A DNA stretch of 64,000 nucleotides, taken from the NCBI GenBank assembly GCA_049840515.1, contig JASGKW010000019.1:137936-201935 (forward strand), given 5' to 3'. Position numbers and translations under genes: made by a program. Below the pieces are notes generated by a model that saw only the letters and a program-made list of their open reading frames with translations, was not told the origin of the DNA and searched no databases. The DNA comes from Muricomes sp049840515 (GTDB lineage: Bacteria > Bacillota > Clostridia > Lachnospirales > Lachnospiraceae). Positions 9,924 to 16,972 of this stretch are shown here, piece after piece (position 1 is the stretch's first letter; the number at the start of each line of letters is the position of its first letter).

Positions 9924-10292
9924 TTATATAATTAAAATCCGTTCCAGTCTTTCTTTTATATACAATTTTAGATTGGGATTCTGCACCTGCTCGACAAACT
10001 CCTCCAGCCACTTTGCATACCGGTCCGTTGTCTCCTCGAGAAGAAATGTATCATCTGTGCTGTTCTCCGATTTCTCTGTCAGCTCCGCCTGCTGCAGATA
10101 AAATGTTTCCGATAATTCTATTTGAAAATTATTCAGCCCCAAAGAGCTTACAATGTAATCAATTCTCTCAAAATCCCTGCATGTCATTTCCCTGACGCAC
10201 AATATCTTCTCCGCATCCTCCGCAGGACATATAGACAAATAAAATATTTTTTCTAATTCGGTAATCTTATTTTGCAAATAATACATATACAT
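9924..10292 (-). CDS. Hypothetical protein, about 122 residues
   Basis: I do not recognise this protein. It is soluble, rich in Glu and Leu, with predicted helices (LEKIFYLSICPAEDAEKIL and a Glu-rich C-terminal helix ending in KLYIKERLERILII). There are no membrane segments. The longest frame starts at 10340, but a TATAAT box at 10312-10317 puts that ATG inside the promoter. The ATGs at 10292 or 10286 follow AGGAATGGGGAT, so I use 10292. It is divergent from an HTH regulator whose promoter overlaps its own, which suggests regulation by that neighbour. Confidence 0.6.
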   Translation of the reverse strand: MYMYYLQNKITELEKIFYLSICPAEDAEKILCVREMTCRDFERIDYIVSSLGLNNFQIELSETFYLQQAELTEKSENSTDDTFLLEETTDRYAKWLEEFVEQVQNPNLKLYIKERLERILII

Positions 10293-10311
10293 ATCCCCAT
10301 TCCTGTGTATC

Positions 10312-10340
10312 ATTATAGCCTTATTTACGGCAATGTGCAA
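10312..10340 (-). promoter_or_regulatory. Promoter of the hypothetical gene at 9924
   Basis: Minus strand: TTGCAC (10340-10335), 17-base spacer, TATAAT (10317-10312). It shares its -35 region with the divergent plus-strand promoter. Confidence 0.55.
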
Positions 10341-10361
10341 TTGGATTATGTTCTCTATAAT
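10334..10361 (+). promoter_or_regulatory. Promoter of the HTH regulator gene
   Basis: A perfect TATAAT at 10356-10361 with a weak TGTGCA 16 bases upstream. The two divergent promoters overlap head to head by their -35 boxes. Confidence 0.5.
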
Positions 10362-10382
10362 AAATTTAATGGGCTGAAAGGA

Positions 10383-10604
10383 GTGATTGCTATCATAAGT
10401 TATGCTCCACTGTGGAAAACCTTGAAAAACAAGGGAATCACGCAGTATAAACTAATCAATGAATACCATATTTCTACCGGAACTTTAGACTCTCTGAGAA
10501 AGAATAAGAGCATCACTTTAAATACACTTCAAGATATTTGTAAGATTTTGAAATGTGATATTTCTGATGTCGTGGAGTTCACAGAGACAGAAGAAAAACA
10601 GTAA
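10383..10604 (+). CDS. Small Cro/C1-type HTH regulator
   Basis: A compact helix-turn-helix protein of about 70 residues: ISYAPLWKTLKNKGITQYKL, then the recognition helix region STGTLDSLRKNKSITLNTLQDICKILKCDISD. This is the HTH_26/Xre-like type, often an autoregulator. The start is unclear. The GTG at 10383 overlaps the ribosome binding site AAAGGAG (10378-10384). The position with ideal spacing, 10392, where homologues normally begin MISY, reads ATC. Either a rare start codon is used or one base is wrong. The frame is open further upstream, but that part lies in the promoter. Confidence 0.75.
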   Translation: MIAIISYAPLWKTLKNKGITQYKLINEYHISTGTLDSLRKNKSITLNTLQDICKILKCDISDVVEFTETEEKQ

Positions 10605-10699
10605 AATCCGGTAATATTCCTGAAATCATTTTATCAAAACTTAATATTCATGTCTAGCAAGTCAAAACAGACTTTTTAATATAAAGGGGATTTTATATT

Positions 10700-11623
10700 A
10701 TGATGACATACATTTTAAACGGCAGGTTTGTACCCCTGCCCGAATCACACACTCCCGAGGAATATTCCGGTGTTATCAGAGTTCTCACGGATGAAGAATA
10801 TGAAACACATTTTCAGCAGACAGCGCACTGCCGGATAATAAAAGCAAATATGTCTCACATGCACTATTGTAAGGCAGACATTATGGACGACTTTATAACC
10901 GGTACCTTTTCCATTCCTTCAAGAGAGCTTCAGCCGGAAAAAATATGTTCTTTTGCCTTTTACATGACAGATTCGGAGCTGATATTCATTGATAATCAAG
11001 ATTTTGTTCTTCCTGTTCTAAGACAAATGGAAGAATATCCTCTGTCAGAGACAACATCTGTGATTCACCTTTTTCTGGCTTTTATGGAATATCTGATTAA
11101 AGACGATGTGTTTTCTCTCCAAAACTTTGAAGAGATGCTCACCGCCCTGGAAGAAGAAATTCTGGATAAAAATGACAGTTCGTTTAACCACAAAATTTTG
11201 CAGATACGCAAAAAACTGGCTGCCTTGAGTGCTTTCTATGAGCAGCTTCAGAATATGAGCGAATCTATTCAGCAGAGCCCTCTTTTTAAAAAAGACAAAT
11301 CCGCCGTCTCTTTGTTCAGATTATTTACAGACCGGGCCGGGCGATTATATTCTAATGTTCATATGCTCAAGGACTATTCTATACAATTGAGAGAAATGCA
11401 TCAGACCCAGGTGGATATTCATCAGAATCAGATTATGAAAGTTCTCACTGTAGTCACAACTATTTTTATGCCTCTGACTCTGATTACCGGGTGGTACGGG
11501 ATGAATTTTATCCATATGCCGGAACTGGCCTCTCCATATGGTTATATCATCATCTGTATTCTGAGCGTATTAATTGTACTTTTGGAAATCTGGCTGTTTA
11601 AAATTAAAAACTGGTTTAACTAA
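10700..11623 (+). CDS. corA: CorA-family magnesium transporter
   Basis: Homopentameric inner-membrane channel for Mg2+ and related divalent ions. The 307 residues have a large cytosolic N-terminal domain with long helices and two membrane segments at the C-terminus (about 248-268 and 278-299). The family signature GMN is present as WYGMNF between them, and the C-terminus ends with basic residues (KIKNW). AAGGGGA precedes the ATG; a second ATG follows immediately. It is separated from the HTH gene by 95 bases and ends at a shared terminator. Confidence 0.93.
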   Translation: MMTYILNGRFVPLPESHTPEEYSGVIRVLTDEEYETHFQQTAHCRIIKANMSHMHYCKADIMDDFITGTFSIPSRELQPEKICSFAFYMTDSELIFIDNQDFVLPVLRQMEEYPLSETTSVIHLFLAFMEYLIKDDVFSLQNFEEMLTALEEEILDKNDSSFNHKILQIRKKLAALSAFYEQLQNMSESIQQSPLFKKDKSAVSLFRLFTDRAGRLYSNVHMLKDYSIQLREMHQTQVDIHQNQIMKVLTVVTTIFMPLTLITGWYGMNFIHMPELASPYGYIIICILSVLIVLLEIWLFKIKNWFN

Positions 11624-11626
11624 ATA

Positions 11627-11679
11627 AGACTGAGAGTTCTGTCCTTTTTCGCACAAAACTCCCAGTCTCTTTTTATTTT
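11627..11679. terminator. Terminator between corA and the carbohydrate-binding lipoprotein gene
   Basis: Stem AGACTGAGAGTT / AACTCCCAGTCT (one mismatch) followed by CTTTTTATTTT on the plus strand. It lies between two convergent genes and probably serves both. Confidence 0.75.
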
Positions 11680-11682
11680 AAT

Positions 11683-13296
11683 TTAAAACGGCCTCTTTTC
11701 TCCCGTTTGTCCTTCTGGCATCTGTCCGCCAGGCATTCCTCTCTCACCCATGCCTCCACTCATACCACCTGGGCCAGCCTGTCCTATTTCAGCTCCAGCC
11801 GTGGTATTCACAGCATCCAGTGTGATATTCTCAACTTTCGTGCTGCCCGAATACAGGGTATAAGTCTCTCCTTTTGTCATTTTGGGAACACTGATTATGA
11901 CCGCTGCATATTCCTTGGATGGTGTAAAAGATGCAACTGTATTTCCGGAAGAGTCTTTCAGACTCAATTCTGTGCCTTTACTCTGCGCTTCATTATAAAT
12001 ATAAAGCAGGCTGTACTGCCCTGAATTCTCCGAAAACGTCTGTGCCATGTCGGATGTCCCTGCGGCTATGATTGTACCTCCTGTGATTTCTGCCGTACCA
12101 TTATAATCAATGATTCCATTTCCGCCTCTTTCGGGGCCGTCGACTGTGATTTCACCGCCTGTGACGGACAAACTGCCGTTGGAGTCAATTCCATCCCCTT
12201 CTGCATTAACATAAAGTTTCCCTCCGTTTATCTCAACAAACACATTTTCCTGTGCGGCGTCCATTCCTCCGCCCATTCCCATGCCAAATCCTCCTGCAGC
12301 CGTGTCATCGCTCTTATCAGAAGTTCCGTCTGCGCCATTCAACCCATCATCTGAAGCAGTCAGTGATATCTCACCATTATTGATGGTGATAACAGTGCCT
12401 TCAATTCCTTCTGTGCTATTTTCAATCTGGACTGTGCCGCCATCTATAGTAACGACTCCATCCCCATGAATACCGTCATCCCCGGCATCAATGGTAATAT
12501 CTCCATCTGTTATCCACACATCCGCCGCTGAATGCACTGCATCTTCCCCAGAAGATAACTTGAGTGTGCCTCCGCTGACTGCAACATAATCCTTTCCACT
12601 GACAGCATGATTGACAGCGTCAATATTTAGTGTACCTCCGACAACTTTCACTCCATCCTTGCCGTGAATACCGTTTTTATAATTTCCCTTTATACCAAGA
12701 GTGCCTGCTCCATTGATTGTAATATCATCTTTGCTGAAAATAGCTGCATCCGGCTCGCCGTCCTCATCCTGTTCACTGTAAGAACTTCCGTCTGCAACAC
12801 TGTTCTCTGTCCCCTCAGCAAGTGTAATAACAAGTTTGCCGCTCTGTTTTCCCCATATTGCAGCACCCTCAGAGGAGGTGATGGATGCTTTATTCAAAAC
12901 AAGATGAACCACATCCTCAGAGCCGGCATCAATGATAATCCGGCCGTCGGACAAGGTCCCGCTGATTATATATGTACCTGCCGCCGTGATGGTGACAGTT
13001 CCCTCCGATTCCGATACCCCGGCTCCCTGAACAGAGACAGATGTACCGGAACAGGTAATCAATGTACTGCCCTCTTCGCTCCAAGCCTCATTCTTGTCAT
13101 TTTCATCATAGGTAATTTCAACAGGTGTAATCTCTCCCGATTCATCTTGCTGGGAAACAGTCTTTGTCTCCCCAGCCCCCGCAGTCTGCCCTGAGACTTC
13201 TGAAGCGGCAGTGCCCGCTGAGCTCTGACAGCCTGACAGCCCTGATATTATTGCCAGCGATAGTATTACACCCGCAGCTAACTGTTTTCTTTTCAT
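11683..13296 (-). CDS. Surface lipoprotein with carbohydrate-binding-like (DUF4353) repeats
   Basis: A 537-residue exported lipoprotein: basic N-terminus (MKRKQ), hydrophobic stretch and lipobox LSGC, then a Thr/Ser/Glu-rich linker. The body is a run of short beta-strand repeats of the form GG-T-x-I-x-A-x-D-D-G-I (for example DGDITIDAGDDGIHGDG), characteristic of the DUF4353 parallel beta-helix family. The tail is rich in Gly/Met/Pro/Gln (GGMGERGMPGGQMPEGQ). It is the last gene of an operon with DUF4956 and VTC proteins. The start at 13296 has AAAGGAAG upstream; an earlier ATG lacks one and would precede the signal peptide. The ligand is unknown. Confidence 0.85.
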   Translation of the reverse strand: MKRKQLAAGVILSLAIISGLSGCQSSAGTAASEVSGQTAGAGETKTVSQQDESGEITPVEITYDENDKNEAWSEEGSTLITCSGTSVSVQGAGVSESEGTVTITAAGTYIISGTLSDGRIIIDAGSEDVVHLVLNKASITSSEGAAIWGKQSGKLVITLAEGTENSVADGSSYSEQDEDGEPDAAIFSKDDITINGAGTLGIKGNYKNGIHGKDGVKVVGGTLNIDAVNHAVSGKDYVAVSGGTLKLSSGEDAVHSAADVWITDGDITIDAGDDGIHGDGVVTIDGGTVQIENSTEGIEGTVITINNGEISLTASDDGLNGADGTSDKSDDTAAGGFGMGMGGGMDAAQENVFVEINGGKLYVNAEGDGIDSNGSLSVTGGEITVDGPERGGNGIIDYNGTAEITGGTIIAAGTSDMAQTFSENSGQYSLLYIYNEAQSKGTELSLKDSSGNTVASFTPSKEYAAVIISVPKMTKGETYTLYSGSTKVENITLDAVNTTAGAEIGQAGPGGMSGGMGERGMPGGQMPEGQTGEKRPF

Positions 13297-13313
13297 ATGT
13301 GTACTTCCTTTCT

Positions 13314-13991
13314 TTATAATTCTTCTCCCTGTGATGTCTGTCTTCCACAGGAAATTCCCAGATTCCCATTTCTGCACCGTATATCGTCTAAAAATGCCTT
13401 TTCTATACTTTCATTTCTAAGTGTGACACTGTACTGTAATTCATACAAGCTGCCCATATTGACCGTGCGCACTCTGTATAATTGCGCCTTTACTGTATAT
13501 TTTTGAAACAAATCATCAAAAATCCCCTGATAGTCAAGATTCTCAGGAATTGTAATTTTTAATATTTTTTCACAGGAATTCTCAATGTTCACCGGAATCA
13601 CCAGCAGTAAAATCTGGAGCACTGCCACAATCACAAACAGCAGCCCCGCAATCCCAATATACCCCATTCCATCCGCAAGCCCTATGACCATTGCCAGAAA
13701 AATATTTCCGATTTCCCTTGCATTCCCGGGTACAGAGCGAAAACGAATCAGTGAAAATGCCCCCATCACGGCGACCCCTGTGCCGAGATTCCCATTTACA
13801 ATAGTGATAACTACCTGTACCACAACCGGAAGAATGGCCAGTGTGAGAAGAAAGTTCTTAGAAGACCTGTTCCGGTAACAATGTAAGAGTGAAATCAAAA
13901 TTCCCAACACCAGAGACACCGCTGTGCAGGAAAGAAATACTTCCATGCTCATTCCGGTGGCTTCGGCGGAGACTAAAATACTGTTAAGCAT
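13314..13991 (-). CDS. DUF4956 membrane protein
   Basis: An integral membrane protein of 225 residues with four predicted segments (about 15-35, 46-62, 63-80 and 98-125, the last possibly two), with the conserved stretch MGAFSLIRFRSVPGNAREIGNIF between the third and fourth. A cytosolic ferredoxin-like C-terminal domain follows (KITIPENLDYQGIFDDLF). DUF4956 proteins are widely found next to VTC-domain proteins; their function is not established. The start at 13991 has a full AAAGGAGG upstream, while the earlier ATG at 14036 would overlap the VTC gene. It lies between the VTC and lipoprotein genes with short gaps. Confidence 0.88.
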   Translation of the reverse strand: MLNSILVSAEATGMSMEVFLSCTAVSLVLGILISLLHCYRNRSSKNFLLTLAILPVVVQVVITIVNGNLGTGVAVMGAFSLIRFRSVPGNAREIGNIFLAMVIGLADGMGYIGIAGLLFVIVAVLQILLLVIPVNIENSCEKILKITIPENLDYQGIFDDLFQKYTVKAQLYRVRTVNMGSLYELQYSVTLRNESIEKAFLDDIRCRNGNLGISCGRQTSQGEEL

Positions 13992-14038
13992 AACAAACCC
14001 CTCCTTTAAAATTAGTCCTATCCTGTATCGGTTCATAT

Positions 14039-14764
14039 TTAAATCTGCTCTGCTCCATCAGCATACAGCGTTTGTAGTACATTCCATATTTGGAATATGA
14101 AACCGGAAAAATCTTCAGCTTCTGAGAGCAGACGTCCAAGCCATAAGGGCATTGCCCCAGGAATTTTAATTTCCATGAGCACCTGCTCTTCCTCAAGAAT
14201 TTGTGTTCCGTATTTTCCTTTTTGAAGCTGCAAATCTGTCTGTCGGCAGGTAATCTGAGTGTCAAAAGTAATGCGTAGTCTTGAGTCCTCACGTCCGGAA
14301 AATGCCTCGCGCTCATATGCTATGTATGCCGAGGGGGAAACCTGATATCTGCTCAGGGCATAATCAATCTCATGCAGAATCTGGCAGTCTGACTGCCCCG
14401 GATAGATTCCTCTGTAAAGATAATTCTCCGCCTCTTTTAATGTAAGCAAGACTCTCCTCTTGCCTACAACACCTTCCGATTTCTTTTTCAGTTCCAAATA
14501 TACCATGTCCTCTGTATCGGGAATACAATAACTGCGCAGCCTGATTTTTTCTTTATATACAGGCTTCTCTATGGACGTGCGAATCAGCCGGTAATCAGCA
14601 GTGTCAAAATAAATGTTGTATATGGAATATTTTCCATAGGTATCAACTACCACTCTATCTCCTATTTCAGCCATCAGCATTTCTGCCTGGCCGCATGTGA
14701 GTAAATACTTCTTTTCATACCGTTTGAATATTTCCTGTATCTGTGTATTCATTGTTAGACTCAT
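14039..14764 (-). CDS. VTC-domain polyphosphate polymerase
   Basis: A 241-residue stand-alone VTC catalytic domain of the triphosphate tunnel superfamily. Visible are the basic entry RYEKKYLL, IYFDTADYRLIR, the tunnel strands KIRLRSY and VYLELKKKSEGVVGKRR, AYEREAF, LRITFDTQITC and the closing strand LMEIKIPGAMPLWL. In yeast Vtc4 these basic and acidic residues make polyphosphate from ATP. Here no membrane segment is present, so the DUF4956 partner may provide the membrane part, by inference. The first gene of its operon, it starts at 14764 with GGAGGAGA upstream. Confidence 0.88.
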   Translation of the reverse strand: MSLTMNTQIQEIFKRYEKKYLLTCGQAEMLMAEIGDRVVVDTYGKYSIYNIYFDTADYRLIRTSIEKPVYKEKIRLRSYCIPDTEDMVYLELKKKSEGVVGKRRVLLTLKEAENYLYRGIYPGQSDCQILHEIDYALSRYQVSPSAYIAYEREAFSGREDSRLRITFDTQITCRQTDLQLQKGKYGTQILEEEQVLMEIKIPGAMPLWLGRLLSEAEDFSGFIFQIWNVLQTLYADGAEQI

Positions 14765-14796
14765 ATTTCTCCTCCATTTCTTAATCTGGCTTTATC

Positions 14797-14826
14797 ATAA
14801 TACGTCTGCCTTAAATTATCCTTAAA
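14797..14826 (-). promoter_or_regulatory. VTC operon promoter with tandem response-regulator repeats
   Basis: On the minus strand two TTTAAGG half-sites lie exactly 11 bases apart (plus-strand CCTTAAA at 14809-14815 and 14820-14826), just upstream of a TATTAT -10 (14802-14797). With a 17-base spacer the -35 would fall inside the distal half-site and reads TTAAGG. This is the arrangement of promoters activated by OmpR/PhoB-type regulators, and the gene of such a regulator starts on the other side. Confidence 0.65.
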
Positions 14827-14831
14827 ATTCC

Positions 14832-14909
14832 TTTTCAGCTTTTTTTCAGTTTGGGCTGGTATACTAATGTTCAATAAGATATACTTATTGAACTACTAAT
14901 GTCCAATAA
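14832..14909 (+). promoter_or_regulatory. Promoter/operator region of the two-component genes
   Basis: Contains TTTTCAG twice at an 11-base period (14832-14838, 14843-14849), then a -10 TATACT (14860-14865), a perfect inverted repeat with arms TTCAATAAG / CTTATTGAA and a 5-base centre (14870-14892), and a 15-base near-repeat ACTAATGTYCAATAA at 14863-14877 and 14895-14909, 32 bases apart. The inverted repeat lies at or just after the expected transcription start, a place suited to repression. Confidence 0.6.
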
Positions 14910-14932
14910 AAGGCAGATAAATCAGGAGAATA

Positions 14933-15616
14933 ATGATGAAAATATTAATTGTAGAAGATGAGGTGCGTCTTGCGGATGCACTCAGAGAAATTATGCTGGA
15001 TTCCAAGTATCTGTGTGACGTGGTTTATACCGGGACAGAGGGACTGGATTATGCAGTAAACGGAAATTATGATGTAGTTGTCTTAGATGTAATGCTGCCG
15101 GGGATGGATGGCTTCTCCGTTGTTCAGAAAATGAGACGTCAGGGCATCCAGACTCCTGTGCTTATGCTCACAGCCAGGGATGATATCAATGATAAAATAA
15201 CAGGGCTTGACCGGGGCGCTGACGATTACATGACCAAACCCTTTGAGCCAGGAGAACTACTGGCTAGAATCCGGGCACTTTCCAGGCGGAAAGGGGAGGT
15301 TGTCATAGAGGACCTGGAGTTTGCTGATTTGCGCCTCGCTCTGGCATCAAATGATTTATGGTGCCGCGGGAGAAGCGTTCACTTAAGTTTTAAGGAATTT
15401 GAGATTCTGAAAATGCTGATGATAAACTCTAACATTCTCATCTCAAAAGAATCTTTGATTGAAAACATATGGGGCAGTGACTCCGACGCGGAAGACAATA
15501 ATGTGGAGGCATATATTTCTTTTCTCCGCAAAAAGTTTTTCTATCTAAATTCCAACGTGGGAATTATAGCCGTGCGAAAAGTGGGGTATCGTCTGGAGGA
15601 GAAAACGCATGATTAA
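14933..15616 (+). CDS. OmpR-family response regulator
   Basis: A 227-residue cytosolic regulator. The receiver domain (1-115) has the acidic pair ED at 8-9, the phospho-acceptor Asp52 in VLDVMLPG, the conserved Thr in LTARDD and the Lys in TKPF. The winged-helix DNA-binding domain (about 125-225) includes LSFKEFEILKMLM and VEAYISFLRKKF. AGGAGA precedes two consecutive ATGs. The kinase gene overlaps its end by eight bases. The divergent VTC operon carries direct repeats of the kind this family binds, so it is the likely target. Confidence 0.95.
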   Translation: MMKILIVEDEVRLADALREIMLDSKYLCDVVYTGTEGLDYAVNGNYDVVVLDVMLPGMDGFSVVQKMRRQGIQTPVLMLTARDDINDKITGLDRGADDYMTKPFEPGELLARIRALSRRKGEVVIEDLEFADLRLALASNDLWCRGRSVHLSFKEFEILKMLMINSNILISKESLIENIWGSDSDAEDNNVEAYISFLRKKFFYLNSNVGIIAVRKVGYRLEEKTHD

Positions 15617-16889
15617 AAGATTACGCAGAAAATTTATTATTACTAATATGATTTTTGTGACAGCCGTTATTATGGCTGCACTGGTCATTATGTGCATATC
15701 TACTTACCGGAGATATTATTCGGACAGTATGATGGCAATTAACCAGACATTATCTATGAATCTTAATGATTTAAAACCATCTATCAATTTTGATGAAATG
15801 AACAATAACAGACCTATGGAGCCCCCCGAAAAGGGAATTGGACGATTTTCTATATTTACCGTCACTCTCAGTAAGGATTCCGAGGCAATAGAATCTATCA
15901 ATGACAGCAGTGTCCATGTCAGTACGGAAACCGCAGAGGATGCCGTAAATTATGCTTTGTCCTCCGGCAAAACCTCAGGCACAATCGGCACAATGTCTCT
16001 CCGCTTCAAAATCAGCGAGACAGATATGGGAACTAAAATTGCCTTTGCCGATATTACAAACGAAAAACACAATATGCAAAATCTGATTTTGATTTCTATG
16101 CTTATTTTCTTCAGTGTGCTTCTAATTGCATTCTTTATCAGTGTATTTTTATCCCGACGGGCGCTTCAGCCGGTACAGGATGCATGGAATCAACAGCGCC
16201 AGTTTGTGGCGGACGCCTCCCATGAACTGAAAACTCCCCTGACTGTAATATTGGCAAACCTGGGCATTCTGAAAACTCATCCTGAACATACCATAGAGGG
16301 GGAAATGCGGTGGATTCAGAACACCGAGGAGGAGGCTGTGAGAATGAAAGAGCTGCTGCAGGACCTTCTCTTTCTGGCAAAAGACGATGCCACAGCAGCC
16401 CCTGCCACACCCCATGTGGTTTTGAGTCTTTCTCAGATTGTGTGGGAATGTATTCTCCCATTTGAATCTGTTGTCTATGAACAAAAAGCTTCTATGACCG
16501 AGGACATCCAGGATAATCTATTCATATCGGGGGATGAAAAACAATTAAAACAGGTACTTATGATTCTTTTGGATAATGCGTGCAAATATGCCGGAGACGG
16601 GAAAATACATGTTGTTCTGGAACAAAAACGCGAAAAAGCCATATTGAGAGTCCAAAATACAGGAACCCTCATAGCAAAAGAAGATATTGATCACATTTTT
16701 GAACGTTTTTACCGGGCAAGCAAGTCAAGATCACGAAATACCGGAGGATATGGCCTTGGCTTGTCAATCGCTCAGACCATTATCCAAAATCACAAGGGAA
16801 CTGTTAAAGTAGTAAGCAATGAGCAGACGGGCACTGTTTTTTCCGTTTACTTTCCAATCGCTTCTCAAACTTCCACCGTTCCCAGATAG
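15609..16889 (+). CDS. Membrane sensor histidine kinase
   Basis: A 426-residue partner of the regulator upstream. Transmembrane segment 1 is about residues 8-32 and segment 2 about 158-180, enclosing an extracytoplasmic sensor domain of about 120 residues that I cannot assign. HisKA has HELKTPL with the phospho-accepting His. The ATPase domain shows the N box (LDNACKYAG), the F box (FERFYRASKS) and the G boxes (GGYGLGLSIA). The order is that of PhoR/EnvZ-type kinases, without a clear HAMP or PAS domain. The input signal is unknown; it would be read outside the membrane. Confidence 0.93.
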   Translation: MIKRLRRKFIITNMIFVTAVIMAALVIMCISTYRRYYSDSMMAINQTLSMNLNDLKPSINFDEMNNNRPMEPPEKGIGRFSIFTVTLSKDSEAIESINDSSVHVSTETAEDAVNYALSSGKTSGTIGTMSLRFKISETDMGTKIAFADITNEKHNMQNLILISMLIFFSVLLIAFFISVFLSRRALQPVQDAWNQQRQFVADASHELKTPLTVILANLGILKTHPEHTIEGEMRWIQNTEEEAVRMKELLQDLLFLAKDDATAAPATPHVVLSLSQIVWECILPFESVVYEQKASMTEDIQDNLFISGDEKQLKQVLMILLDNACKYAGDGKIHVVLEQKREKAILRVQNTGTLIAKEDIDHIFERFYRASKSRSRNTGGYGLGLSIAQTIIQNHKGTVKVVSNEQTGTVFSVYFPIASQTSTVPR

Positions 16890-16904
16890 TTTTCATTTCA
16901 TGTA

Positions 16905-16938
16905 AAAAGCGGCACACCTCATAAGGTGTACCGCTTTT
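16905..16938. terminator. Bidirectional terminator between the kinase gene and nifJ
   Basis: Stem AAAAGCGGCACACCT / AGGTGTACCGCTTTT with a CATA loop and one mismatch, flanked by A-runs and T-runs. It sits between the convergent ends of the two genes. Confidence 0.8.
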
Positions 16939-16972
16939 CTTATATTACGTGCTCTTAAAAAACTGTTGTTTC

